From: JBAXLO01 sp037134755
GTDB taxonomy: Bacteria > Bacteroidota > Bacteroidia > Bacteroidales > JACABE01
Reading direction: 5' to 3'
NCBI GenBank assembly: GCA_037134755.1
Contig: JBAXLO010000001.1
Span: 1-58,299, forward strand
Length of the DNA stretch: 58,299 bases
The notes beneath the pieces were generated by a model that saw only the letters and a list, made by a program, of their open reading frames with translations, made no database searches and was not told the DNA's origin. Made by a program: the position numbers and the translations under genes. How positions within the stretch are numbered: the stretch's first letter is position 1; each line of letters opens with the position of its first letter. This document shows, in pieces, positions 25,395 through 34,560 of this stretch.

Positions 25395-26309
25395 TTACAA
25401 AGGCACAAGCTCTACAGATATTGCTAGCACATCACCTACACCCACTTCTACATTTGCTTTAGTAAGCACTGAATAACCGGGTTTTGTAAAAGTAATAGTG
25501 TAAATGCCGGCTTTGGCAATTTGCAAAAGAGCAACTCCTGCATCATCGGTAAGGGCTTTATCTCCCGGCTCTACTACTTCTATTCTTACCAAACGCAAAG
25601 GAAGTTTGGTGATAAAATCAATTGCTTTAAATTCAAAAGTAGCTTCAGGGTTTAAATGGCGGATACCGTAATGAACTATCTTACGTGATGAATGGTACTG
25701 ATTAACAAAATCAGGAACAGTGTCAATATAAGTTTCTATCAGAGGATCTAATTCATTTTTAATTCTGCCATTCATGCGGCTAATTTCTTTGGCAATGTTT
25801 TCGGTAGCCACAACCACTGTGGTCTGTACATCTCTTGTGCCTCCCAAAACGCCATTATAAGTGTCGATTCTGGATTTTAACAACAAAGTATCTGCTGTTT
25901 TAATATTATATGGAACAATTTTAATACCTAAACTAATTGCCAACTCATACACTATGTCGGCATAAGCTGTTATCTCTTCATCTGTTAAAGCCTTTATATC
26001 CGAATTAGAAATATTAACAACAACAAAACCGCTACGATCTTTAGTTGAGTTACTATAGGAAATTATCCCTGATTTAACTTTAAAAAGTGATGCTTCCAAC
26101 TCTGCACGAGCTTCATTCTTAATAAGAGTTTCACCGGCACTCCCTTTCATTTGAATCATCATCTGGGTGTGGATGTATGCTTTTGATTGCATCATGTCTT
26201 CAACAAAAGCTTCGATAATTGGATTAGGAGACCACTCGTCGGTAAACCTTATTAAACAATCATGTGATGAGTTAAACATCTTTGTGTAATCGTTTTGTAA
26301 TCGTTCCAT
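25395..26309 (-). CDS. Helical protein with C-terminal carboxypeptidase-regulatory-like (Ig) domain
   Basis: A 304-aa protein without signal peptide. Residues about 1-215 are helical. Residues about 225-304 (FEFKAIDFITKLPLRLVRIEV ... KAGIYTITFTKPGYS) form a CarboxypepD_reg/CNA-B-like beta sandwich. Its middle (YELAISLGIKIVPYNI, ENIAKEI, DTVPDFVNQYHSSRKIVHYG) aligns with the protein at 27158 (VEVGIKLLPFG, DTNPEFHESYYLSRRRVL), so the two are paralogues transcribed away from each other across a 21-bp repeat array. Function is not recognised. The lack of an export signal argues against a surface role unless exported by an unknown route. Confidence 0.75.
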   Translation of the reverse strand: MERLQNDYTKMFNSSHDCLIRFTDEWSPNPIIEAFVEDMMQSKAYIHTQMMIQMKGSAGETLIKNEARAELEASLFKVKSGIISYSNSTKDRSGFVVVNISNSDIKALTDEEITAYADIVYELAISLGIKIVPYNIKTADTLLLKSRIDTYNGVLGGTRDVQTTVVVATENIAKEISRMNGRIKNELDPLIETYIDTVPDFVNQYHSSRKIVHYGIRHLNPEATFEFKAIDFITKLPLRLVRIEVVEPGDKALTDDAGVALLQIAKAGIYTITFTKPGYSVLTKANVEVGVGDVLAISVELVPL

Positions 26310-26681
26310 AATATTTAATTGTATTGATAAATGATAAATTAATTATGAAGCAAAATTAAACCTTAATTACCAGCTAAAATTTTAATTATGTCTTATTATT
26401 AATAATAATCTAAACTCGTCTGTTTATAAGCTATTTAAATATTAAAATACTTAATATAGGTTTTGATAAAAATAAGACTAATAAGCAATACTTTTATTGC
26501 TTTTATTATCATTATAATAATAATAAATATATTGATGAAATGCAATATTAATGTATTGATAATAAGTTGTTATGATATGATTTGCTTTAGTTGATGCATG
26601 CTATCAAATACAGCTGATTTAAGGCTTTGTAAATGCACCATAATCCCTATTAAATATGCCCTTACATCCATTATTTAATTA

Positions 26682-26957
26682 TTTGTTTCGTTTATAGTAT
26701 TATTTGTTTCAATTATACTCTTATTATTTTTGTTTATAATGCTCTTTGTTTTATTTATTTAATAATTTGTTTTGTTTATACTATTCTCTTTTTCGTTTAT
26801 GCTAACCTCTCTTTTGTTTATAGTCTTATTTGTTTTGTTTATATTCCTTTTTGTTTCATTTATAACGCTCTTTGTTTTAATTATACTTTTATAATCAAAA
26901 CAAATATTATTTAGATCAAAACAGATAATCTTTAAATCAAATATATTATTACAAAAA
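26682..26957. repeat. 21-bp tandem repeat array (10 + 3 units)
   Basis: Ten consecutive 21-bp units (26682-26891) share the form TTTGTTTNGTTTATANTNNTA. Three further 21-bp units built on TCAAAACAAATATTATTTAGA (starting 26895, 26916 and 26937) follow. The array occupies the centre of the 848-nt gene-free region between two divergent paralogous genes. A 92-codon minus-strand frame runs through it only because 21 is a multiple of 3. The rest of the region (26310-26681 and 26958-27157) is AT-rich; a minus-strand -7 box TAATTTTG (26351-26358) is the only other signal I see. Confidence 0.92.
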
Positions 26958-27157
26958 AGAAATAAGATAAAAGTAGGATTAAAACATAAAAGAAGATTAT
27001 TAAAACACTTAATTTTACTAATAAAACAGATAAACATAAATATATTTTAAATACTATGATTTATCAATAAAAAAGACTAATTTTACAGAAAATTAATGGC
27101 TTGATTAATATCAAAATTAAAACAATGAAAAACGAATAAAAATAAATTTAAAACACT

Positions 27158-28090
27158 ATGAATGATATAGATGAAACTCATTTTAAGATGATGATAAATA
27201 CTGCCAAAACGATGGACAGGTTTAAATATGTTTGGATTGACAACCCTACTATTGTAGATTGTAACGAAATGTTAACTGTCAACATTCGGCAAGTAAGGGG
27301 CTTAAATAAAGATAAGCGAAAGAGCCCTAAAGGAATAACTATACAGAAGGGAAGTTCGCGTGTGGTACTCAAGAAAGAGGTATTCTCAATAAAACAATCG
27401 CTCAGGATGTATTACCTTTCCAAACAGTTGGACGACGATGCAAAGTTGCTTAGCTATCCAAAGTCTTTCCTTACTTATTTATCGGATAATGATTTTTATA
27501 TGGCGGCATCGTATGTGCAGCAAAAGGCTGTTGAGGTTGGTATAAAACTGCTTCCATTTGGTACTACACTAGCTCAGATTGACTTATTAACCGTAAATTT
27601 GGAAGAGTTTCGTTTAATCTTACCAAAATTAAAATTGGCATTAATAAATAAGACAAAGGGGATTAAGAAAACGACTATAATTATTAACAACTGCGTAGCG
27701 ATGCTTCACGATATATTAAATAATGCAATAGATGTGTATGCCGATACGAACCCTGAGTTCCATGAGAGTTATTATTTGTCGAGGCGTAGAGTATTGAAAC
27801 CCGGCAAACATGCTACCTACATGGAAACTGTTTTTGGGAAAGTAACTGATAGTGTTACTAAGGAGGCTGTTGTAGGTGTAAAGGTAGAGGTTGGTGATAA
27901 TAAGGAATTGACAACTACTGATATAGATGGTAATTACAGTAAAAAGATTTATAAAAAGTATGCAAAAACCATCACATTCAGTTTGCCTGATAAATATCAA
28001 GATTTAACGCTCAACATACCTGCCAAATGCATTAAGGATAGGGTAGAGGTGGATGCGGAGCTTGAACTTAATCCTAGTAATGTGTTGTAA
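27158..28090 (+). CDS. Helical protein with C-terminal Ig-like domain, paralogue of the 25395 product
   Basis: A 310-aa protein without signal peptide. Helical residues 1-220 include YLSKQLDDDAKLL and QQKAVEVGIKLLPFGTTLAQ, and DTNPEFHESYYLSRRRVL corresponds to DTVPDFVNQYHSSRKIV of the divergent neighbour. Residues about 228-305 (VFGKVTDSVTKEAVVGVKVEV, TTTDIDGNYSKKI) are a carboxypeptidase-regulatory-like domain. The two genes have drifted far apart in sequence but keep the same architecture, which indicates an old duplication. Function unknown. REP palindromes begin 22 nt after the stop. Confidence 0.75.
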   Translation: MNDIDETHFKMMINTAKTMDRFKYVWIDNPTIVDCNEMLTVNIRQVRGLNKDKRKSPKGITIQKGSSRVVLKKEVFSIKQSLRMYYLSKQLDDDAKLLSYPKSFLTYLSDNDFYMAASYVQQKAVEVGIKLLPFGTTLAQIDLLTVNLEEFRLILPKLKLALINKTKGIKKTTIIINNCVAMLHDILNNAIDVYADTNPEFHESYYLSRRRVLKPGKHATYMETVFGKVTDSVTKEAVVGVKVEVGDNKELTTTDIDGNYSKKIYKKYAKTITFSLPDKYQDLTLNIPAKCIKDRVEVDAELELNPSNVL

Positions 28091-28111
28091 TTTATAAAAC
28101 AAATGCCAATC

Positions 28112-28265
28112 TCGCTTATCGACTTCAGTCGATTAGCGAATAAAAGTAATAGAAAGTAACAAAAAGAAAAGATAATGTATTTTAAAAGCTATAACATATA
28201 TCCGCTAAGCGATAGGAATCGCTAAGCGGAAAACCTCTCGCTTATCGACTTCGGTCGATTAGCGA
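28112..28265. repeat. REP/BIME cluster upstream of RAYT 2
   Basis: Three palindromes: TCGCTTATCG-loop-CGATTAGCGA type at 28112-28139 and 28238-28265, and TCCGCTAAGCG / CGCTAAGCGGA at 28201-28230. The 119-bp block 28112-28230 recurs downstream of the RAYT at 28972-29090. Confidence 0.9.
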
Positions 28266-28281
28266 ATAAAAACACTCACAA

Positions 28282-28875
28282 ATGAATTTTAAAGAGAACT
28301 ATACATACCATGTTTATAATAGAAGTAATGAACAACTCTTTTTCAACAGAGAAAATTATTTGTTTTTTATTAGAAAGATAAGAAAACATATTCTTCCTTT
28401 TTCAGATATACTAGCTTATTGTTTAATGCCTAATCATTTTCATTTACTTATTACAGCAAAAAAAGAAGCTGAAGAGCTTTTGGATGAAAATAATCAGTAT
28501 CGTACACAAACCTTAGCGAAATCAATTGGAACTATGCTTAGCTCTTATACACGTGCAATTAATATTCAGCAAAATAGAAAAGGTTCTTTATTTGCTCATC
28601 AAACTAAAGCAAAACAATTAAATTATCATAAAAATGATTATTCTAAAGATTGTTTTTTTTATATTCATCAAAACCCTTATGTAGCAAAACTTGTAAAAAG
28701 GCTTGAAGATTGGGAGTTTTCTTCTTTTAATGATTATATAGGCAAAAGAAACGGGTCATTAGTCAATAAAGAATTAGCTTATGAAATAGTAAACTTTGAT
28801 AAAAATGATCTTTATAATCAAACATATAATATTATGAATTCTAAAAGTGATGAGCCTTTTTACGAGGATGATTAA
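28282..28875 (+). CDS. REP-associated tyrosine transposase (RAYT), copy 2
   Basis: The 197-aa paralogue of the protein at 377-970 keeps HFH (52-54) and YIHQNP (Tyr127). Differences are concentrated in the C-terminal third and the acidic segment around residues 65-75. It starts 16 nt after a REP palindrome and is bracketed by two copies of a two-palindrome unit, which suggests these REPs are its substrate. The two RAYTs face opposite ways 27 kb apart and their REPs have diverged with them while keeping the GCTAAGCG core. The frame is complete. Confidence 0.93.
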   Translation: MNFKENYTYHVYNRSNEQLFFNRENYLFFIRKIRKHILPFSDILAYCLMPNHFHLLITAKKEAEELLDENNQYRTQTLAKSIGTMLSSYTRAINIQQNRKGSLFAHQTKAKQLNYHKNDYSKDCFFYIHQNPYVAKLVKRLEDWEFSSFNDYIGKRNGSLVNKELAYEIVNFDKNDLYNQTYNIMNSKSDEPFYEDD

Positions 28876-28935
28876 ATTCTAATCTTTTGCTTATACATTT
28901 TATTAAATATTTTATTACAATGTATTTTTAACACA

Positions 28936-29090
28936 CCCGCTAAGCTATAGGAATCGCTAAGTGGAAAATTACTCCCTTATCGACTTCGGTCGATTAGCGA
29001 ATAAAAGTAATTAAAAAGAACAAAAAGAAAAGATAATGTATATTATGAGTTATAACACTTATCCGCTAAGCGATAGGAATCGCTAAGCGG
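28936..29090. repeat. REP/BIME cluster downstream of RAYT 2
   Basis: Palindromes at 28936-28965 (one arm mutated), 28972-29000 and 29062-29090. The interval 28972-29090 repeats 28112-28230 including the A-rich spacer (AAAAAGAAAAGATAATGTAT). These fill most of the 303-nt gap before the next gene; a TATCTTTG -7 box lies at 29144-29151. Confidence 0.9.
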
Positions 29091-29178
29091 GAAACTGAAA
29101 GAACTTTATAGAAAATATTTTAACAATCAACGACTTTTTGTTGTATCTTTGTATTCTTAAAATTAATATAATTCAAAT

Positions 29179-30645
29179 ATGAAAAGAATATATCTTCTCT
29201 TATTTGCAATCTTTGTGATAAATGTTGCAGATGCTCAGTGGCAATCACTTAATAGCCCTTTAAGTAGCATTGTCAATTGTTTGGCTATAGATAGTAACAA
29301 GATATTTGTTGGCACTTATTCGAACAATAGTATTTATTATTCTCCTGATTTTGGAAATAACTGGTCAGTTATCCGATCAACTGATGATAGTACTATACGA
29401 GAATACATTAGTTCCATTCTTCTGATGGATAGTACTATGTATGCTGCATCAATGGGTAGTTATACCCATAACCCTGTTGATAGTAGTGCGTTTTTGGGAG
29501 GCGTATTTAAGAAAACTTACGACACAAATTCTTCGTGGACTCCTTTGGTAAATCCGTATTTTAATCCTATGAATGTAAACTTTTTAAAAGTATATGATGG
29601 ATTAGTTTATCTTGGATATAATTACCCGGGTCTTAATTATGGCGGGCGAGTGGCGGCGATGAATTCTAACGAGAATTACTGGAGTGAATGTTGGGAACTT
29701 TTTTTAATTGGTGGAGCCAGAGTGTTGGTAGCTAATAAAGATACCTGTTATATGGCTTCGACTAATAGTTTTGGGCAAGATAACTTATACGGAACTGCTA
29801 AGATCTATTTATCTTCGTACTATGGACAGGTTTGCAAGAATGTTACTGATTGGGACTTGCCTCAAGATAGTCTTATAGTAACAGCCTTAGCAATTGATGG
29901 GAATTATGTTTTTGCAGGCACCTATGGCAAAGGAGTTTATATTACACAAAACAATGGTGTTTCGTGGAAAGCCGTAAATAATGGATTGACAAATAAATTT
30001 ATTAATGCATTAGTGACAAAAGACAGTACTATTTTTGTTGCAACTAATGGTGGTGGCGTTTATTTATCAATGGATAAGGGTAATTCATGGAATCAAATTA
30101 ATAAAGGCCTATCTGAAATTAATATTAATACCTTAAATATTAGTGCAGATTATATTTATGCCGGAGGGAACGGAGGCGGAATTTATAAACTGTTATTAAA
30201 AGACACAATTAATACTTCATTAAATAGAATTCTTGGTGGCACTACTTCAGGCGACGGAATATACGCTTATGGATACCATTGTACAATAAAAGCTACGCCT
30301 GATAAAGGTTATGGATTTGTAAACTGGAGAGAAAATGGCAATGTTATAAGTACTGATAGTATTTACACTTTTACTGTTACTGAAAATAGAAAGATGAATG
30401 CTAATTTCCTTCCTCTAAATAATGTTACTATTTATCCAAATCCTGTTACTAATGATCTAATAATTGAATCAAACTCAATAAAAGAACAGAGGCTTGAGAT
30501 ACTAAACATATTGGGGCAAAACGTTTATACATCTAATATTAATAAAAAAGCTATAGTTAATACTTCAGCTTTCGCTAATGGGGTTTATTTTGTAAAGCTA
30601 TCTAACGATAAGGAAACAGAGGTGCGTAAGTTTGTGAAAGAATAA
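29179..30645 (+). CDS. T9SS-exported beta-propeller protein with InlB-like repeat
   Basis: The 488-aa product has a signal peptide ending NVADAQ (residue 19). Residues about 20-340 contain BNR/photosystem-II-assembly-factor-like blades (IFVGTYSNNSIYYSPDFGNNW, GVYITQNNGVSWKAV, GGVYLSMDKGNSW). Residues about 350-410 form one divergent InlB B-repeat (ATPDKGYGFVNWRENGNVI). Residues about 415-488 are a type A sorting domain (IYPNPVTNDLIIES ... FANGVYFVKL ... VRKFVKE). The protein should be secreted and attached to the cell surface or released by T9SS. Binding partner unknown. A TATCTTTG box lies 28 nt before the ATG. Confidence 0.88.
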   Translation: MKRIYLLLFAIFVINVADAQWQSLNSPLSSIVNCLAIDSNKIFVGTYSNNSIYYSPDFGNNWSVIRSTDDSTIREYISSILLMDSTMYAASMGSYTHNPVDSSAFLGGVFKKTYDTNSSWTPLVNPYFNPMNVNFLKVYDGLVYLGYNYPGLNYGGRVAAMNSNENYWSECWELFLIGGARVLVANKDTCYMASTNSFGQDNLYGTAKIYLSSYYGQVCKNVTDWDLPQDSLIVTALAIDGNYVFAGTYGKGVYITQNNGVSWKAVNNGLTNKFINALVTKDSTIFVATNGGGVYLSMDKGNSWNQINKGLSEININTLNISADYIYAGGNGGGIYKLLLKDTINTSLNRILGGTTSGDGIYAYGYHCTIKATPDKGYGFVNWRENGNVISTDSIYTFTVTENRKMNANFLPLNNVTIYPNPVTNDLIIESNSIKEQRLEILNILGQNVYTSNINKKAIVNTSAFANGVYFVKLSNDKETEVRKFVKE

Positions 30646-30744
30646 GAAACTCTTCTAAATTCCTTCCAAAGGAGTGGAATTTATTGAAAATAATTTAACT
30701 CTCAATGTATTTTTATTGTATCTTTGCTACTTAAATACAGCTTA

Positions 30745-32106
30745 ATGAAACTTCAAGAAATAACACAAAGTAGATTATATATATGTTTAGGTTTAAGCAT
30801 TCTATTATTGTTGTCAAATATAGCATATAGCCAGAAGGTAAATTTCAGTGTGTTTTTACCTCCTGTTAAAAGTACAGATAATTATTACAATGCATTTAAT
30901 ACATATGTGCTTCCAAGTCCTCTGTTTACGATGGTAACTGTTTCGATGATATGGTCTGACATTGAAACCAGTCAGGGAGTTTTTGATTTTAGTACTTACG
31001 ATAGTCAAATTCAACAATTCATTACAGCAGGCAAGAAGGTAAACATAGTTACCTGGCCTATATCTCCCAATGGTATTAATACTTACACACCGGCCTATAT
31101 CTTTACGGCGGCATGGGCAAGTTCGCTTGGTGCATCTCAGCTTACTGTTGATACATGCAGTGCCATGCATGGAAATGGCACTCCTACAAGTGGTATGCCT
31201 ACCCCATATGAAACTCCGTTCAAGCAAGGCTTAAAGAATTTCTACACTCAAGTTATCAATCATTATAATAATAACCCAAACATTGGATATATTCGCCTTG
31301 GATTAGCTGTTGGAGGCGACTTCTTCCCCAGATGTAGCAGCGTAATGCCGGGTTATTCTTTATCAGTTTGGGAGAACTATGCTAAAGAAATGAATGATTT
31401 TGAAGCAGCTCTTCATCCTACTGTAAAACTTGTTCAATCGGTAATGCTCACAGGTGCAGATGTTGAAGCAGTTAATGCTGTTAATGACAGTATTTCAATT
31501 GGAGTTCAAGGATGGCAGCTATCTGATAACACAGCTACTACCTGCACATCCGATTGGTGTGCTTTGTTTGCTCAATACACAGGCAAAGTGTGGCCATTAG
31601 AATTGCAGACTATAAATTATAGTGAAGCTGATGGAGTAACTACTAACGCAAATCCTACAGGTTCGCTTATCGATCTTATTCCTTTTGCTGCAAGCCATCA
31701 TGCTGATGTTCTGGAGTTGTATTTAGTAGATTGGCTGCTGGCACTTGATCCTAATTACGCAACCTTAAGCGGCCCTGACATCGTGCCTGCTTATGCACAA
31801 TATGCTTCTGCTTATTATAATGTGATAGCTAATGCAGCAATTACTAATGTAAAAGAGTATGCTGATGATAATGGGTGTGAAATTTATCCCAATCCTGCTA
31901 AAGACAATATTATTATAGACCTGCACGGAACAAAAGTTCTGTGTAATTCGTCTGTCTCATTATATGATTTGCAAGGTAAAATCCTATTACAACAATCTCT
32001 GAAACAAAACGAAACAGAGCTTAATATTTCTAGTCTGGTTAAAGGTATATACCTGTTAAAAGTCATAAATAATAACGTAACTATAAAGAAGATTATAAAA
32101 GAATAG
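30745..32106 (+). CDS. T9SS-exported TIM-barrel glycosidase-like protein
   Basis: A 453-aa protein from the ATG at 30745; an earlier TTG lies inside a TATCTTTG promoter box (30719-30726) and is rejected. The signal segment is LGLSILLLLSNIAYSQ. Residues about 30-365 look like a GH-A clan barrel (MIWSDIETSQGVFDFSTYDSQI, IRLGLAVGGDFFP, LELYLVDWLLALDPNY), similar in plan to GH42-type proteins with the W-x-x-x-E-x-x-x-G-x-F-D-F pattern. Residues about 375-453 are a sorting domain (IYPNPAKDN ... LVKGIYLLKV). The catalytic acids cannot be fixed by eye. It is paralogous to the next gene. Confidence 0.7.
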   Translation: MKLQEITQSRLYICLGLSILLLLSNIAYSQKVNFSVFLPPVKSTDNYYNAFNTYVLPSPLFTMVTVSMIWSDIETSQGVFDFSTYDSQIQQFITAGKKVNIVTWPISPNGINTYTPAYIFTAAWASSLGASQLTVDTCSAMHGNGTPTSGMPTPYETPFKQGLKNFYTQVINHYNNNPNIGYIRLGLAVGGDFFPRCSSVMPGYSLSVWENYAKEMNDFEAALHPTVKLVQSVMLTGADVEAVNAVNDSISIGVQGWQLSDNTATTCTSDWCALFAQYTGKVWPLELQTINYSEADGVTTNANPTGSLIDLIPFAASHHADVLELYLVDWLLALDPNYATLSGPDIVPAYAQYASAYYNVIANAAITNVKEYADDNGCEIYPNPAKDNIIIDLHGTKVLCNSSVSLYDLQGKILLQQSLKQNETELNISSLVKGIYLLKVINNNVTIKKIIKE

Positions 32107-32136
32107 CTAAGAATTATAAATTAAGAATTATAAATT

Positions 32137-33486
32137 ATGTATGATGTAAAAAGTATCATTACCAAAAGGATATATCTTCTTTTAATATCAACAATCTTTA
32201 TTCTAAATATTACATATGCACAATTTCATGGGCATAGTGGTGTGTATTATTTAGGTACTGCTGATGTGCCTAACTCTGTAGCTACTTATTCTAATCCCGA
32301 CATCAGTGGAGTTGTAGTTCGTTTTACATGGAATGGTCTCGAAACATCTCCGGGTATTTTTAACTGGACTTTTATTGATGGTGAAATAGCTAAAGCTGTT
32401 ACTTATAATAAAAAAGTATCACTTCAGCCTCTTTCTTCACCTACTTGGCTCGATAGTATCGGAGTTCAACACTATTATTATATTGATAATAATACAGCAC
32501 ATCCTACTTATGGACAAGCAGTTTCAGGGAATATTCCATGGGATAGCATTTATGTTAAAAGATATAAAATACTTCTTCAAAACCTTGCTGCTAAGTATGC
32601 TTCTGATACAAATGTTTCGTATATCAATGCTATTGGTGGTGCTTTTTCAAGAAACCTACCCGATACCATCCTTACCGACACAGCACTAATGACTAAGCAT
32701 GCCTTTTGGACTGCCTATAATTATAATGCTGACACCTTAGGTAAGCTTATGAATACTATTACAGATTATTATATGATGCATTTTCCTTCAACGCACTTAT
32801 GGTGTTCTGTTGATTATGTAAAGTTTGAGTTAAAAGCTTCAAGTCGTCCAATTAATTATCTTGCATCTGTTTATACTAATTACGGAATAGCTAATTATTC
32901 TGATAGGTTTGGTTTATGGAGAGAAGATCTTTCGGGTTGCAATCCACAGCTGCCTATCAGCACAGGCAATCAATGGTATCTAATGCAACAAAACCCTTGT
33001 AGAACCGGTGCTCAAATGGTTTGGAATGTTCAGGATGGTCCTATACGCATGAATAAGTGCGGAATACTTCCAAATACAAAAGCAATTGTTTTAGATTCGG
33101 CTGTTAACAATGGGCTGAGTTTAGGGATGCGCTACCTCGAGATATATGCAGTAGATATTGATGATGCTACACTAACAAATTCAATACTTCAGGCTAACAA
33201 TAAACTTATTATTAAAGGAGCCAATTGTGATTTGAATAATGGGATAATCGAAAGATACTCTAATAACATTATCTCAATTTATCCTAATCCCACAAAAGAC
33301 AATCTTACAATAGAAACAAGCAAAGAACTAAGCTTAGAGATAGTAAATCTTATCGGGCAAACCGTATATACATCTAATATAAATAAGAAAGCTGTAATAA
33401 ATATTTCAGCTTTCGCTAAAGGAGTTTATATCATAAAGCTTAAGGACGAGAAGGAAACTGTGGTTAAGAAAGTTGTTAAAGAGTAA
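32137..33486 (+). CDS. T9SS-exported TIM-barrel glycosidase-like protein, second copy
   Basis: A 449-aa protein with signal peptide ending ITYAQ (residue 29). VVVRFTWNGLETSPGIFNWTFIDGEI matches the W-x-x-x-E...G-x-F-x-x motif of its upstream neighbour, and MRYLEIYAVDIDD corresponds to LELYLVDWLLALD there, so the pair arose by duplication and diverged strongly. A sorting domain is at about 372-449 (IYPNPTKDNLTIETS ... FAKGVYIIKL). It begins 30 nt after the previous stop and 3 nt before the next start, which indicates one transcript. Substrate unknown. Confidence 0.7.
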   Translation: MYDVKSIITKRIYLLLISTIFILNITYAQFHGHSGVYYLGTADVPNSVATYSNPDISGVVVRFTWNGLETSPGIFNWTFIDGEIAKAVTYNKKVSLQPLSSPTWLDSIGVQHYYYIDNNTAHPTYGQAVSGNIPWDSIYVKRYKILLQNLAAKYASDTNVSYINAIGGAFSRNLPDTILTDTALMTKHAFWTAYNYNADTLGKLMNTITDYYMMHFPSTHLWCSVDYVKFELKASSRPINYLASVYTNYGIANYSDRFGLWREDLSGCNPQLPISTGNQWYLMQQNPCRTGAQMVWNVQDGPIRMNKCGILPNTKAIVLDSAVNNGLSLGMRYLEIYAVDIDDATLTNSILQANNKLIIKGANCDLNNGIIERYSNNIISIYPNPTKDNLTIETSKELSLEIVNLIGQTVYTSNINKKAVINISAFAKGVYIIKLKDEKETVVKKVVKE

Positions 33487-33513
33487 ATTATGAATGGATT
33501 TAAAAATGTTATA

Positions 33514-34536
33514 ATGAAAAAGATATTTCTTGTTATATCAGCAATGTTTATTATCAGTATTGCTGAGTCGCAAACTACTACTAGCTATAAGATAGCAGAT
33601 AAAATTCATATCGAAGGGGATGGTAATTGGGATTATATCAAAGCAGATGGCACTACTAATATGTTATTTGTGTCAAATTCGAGTAGAGTTATAGTTATTG
33701 ATACCAAAATTAATAAAAAGATAGGTACCATAACTAATACTCCGGGTGTACATGGAATAGCTGTTGCTGCTGATAAAAACAAAGGATATACTACTAATAG
33801 CAGTGATACTTCGGTTACGGTGTTTAATCTTACAACTTTGCAAAACATAAAGAGGATTAAGCTTACCGGGCTTAGTCCTGATGCTATTCTTTACGATTCT
33901 TCTACTCAAAAGCTATATACTTTTAATGCAACAGGTCGTAATACAACTGTTATCAATACCATTAACGATTCAGTGATTGCAACCATAGCATTAAACGGTA
34001 AACCTGAGTCGGGCGTAAGTGACGAGAACGGTTTTGTTTATGTAAATATAAATGATAGTAATATAGTTAGGGTTATTAATAGTAGTACCAATCAAATTGT
34101 AAAGCGTTTTACATTAGGAACCGGTACCAGCCCTAAAGCTATGGCTATTGACTTAGTAAACCATAGACTGTTTGTAACTTGCAGCAGCAAATTGATAGTT
34201 TTGAATTATGATGATGGCTCTTTAGTAGCTACTGTTCCAACAGGAGGGAGCATGGATGGGATTGCTTTTGATCCTATCTTAAACAGAGTGTATTGCCCGA
34301 TAAGTAGCGGTGCTATAGTTGTTGTAAAAGAAACAGATGCTTCAACATTTACTTTATTAGAGAACATTCTTACTATGACAGGGGCAGGAACTATAACTAT
34401 AAATCCTGTGACGCAACATGTTTATGTTCCATGTATTGAATACGAGCCGGCAACTAATCGTTCACCTAAAACACACCGATTGCATCCAACTTCTAAGCCA
34501 TTTTCGTTTACAATACTTGATATAGCTCCTTTGTAA
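33514..34536 (+). CDS. Secreted YVTN-type beta-propeller protein
   Basis: A 340-aa protein, start placed at the ATG of MKKIFLVISAMFIISIAESQ (33514) since this gives a normal signal peptide; an in-frame ATG at 33490 would add eight residues. The mature part has YncE/YVTN-like 40-residue repeats (MLFVSNSSRVIVIDTKINKKIGTI, GYTTNSSDTSVTVFNL, LYTFNATGRNTTVINTINDSVI). It has no C-terminal sorting domain, unlike its neighbours, so it probably stays in the periplasm or needs a partner. It follows the glycosidase-like gene immediately and converges on the giant minus-strand propeller gene with 24 nt between stops. Confidence 0.8.
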   Translation: MKKIFLVISAMFIISIAESQTTTSYKIADKIHIEGDGNWDYIKADGTTNMLFVSNSSRVIVIDTKINKKIGTITNTPGVHGIAVAADKNKGYTTNSSDTSVTVFNLTTLQNIKRIKLTGLSPDAILYDSSTQKLYTFNATGRNTTVINTINDSVIATIALNGKPESGVSDENGFVYVNINDSNIVRVINSSTNQIVKRFTLGTGTSPKAMAIDLVNHRLFVTCSSKLIVLNYDDGSLVATVPTGGSMDGIAFDPILNRVYCPISSGAIVVVKETDASTFTLLENILTMTGAGTITINPVTQHVYVPCIEYEPATNRSPKTHRLHPTSKPFSFTILDIAPL

Positions 34537-34560
34537 AAGAGAGATGACTTCCCGGTGGCT

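Noticed and set aside
26759..27037. 92-codon minus-strand frame through the 26.7-kb array (INKTNKT heptads)
   Set aside because: Same artefact of 21-bp periodicity, with no start context, no homologue-like core and extreme Lys/Asn/Ile bias.
25395..28090. Inverted duplication of one gene by recent recombination
   Set aside because: The two proteins share architecture and short motifs only; the DNA is too diverged for a recent event.
30724..30744. TTG start seven codons before the 30745 gene
   Set aside because: The TTG is part of the TATCTTTG promoter box.
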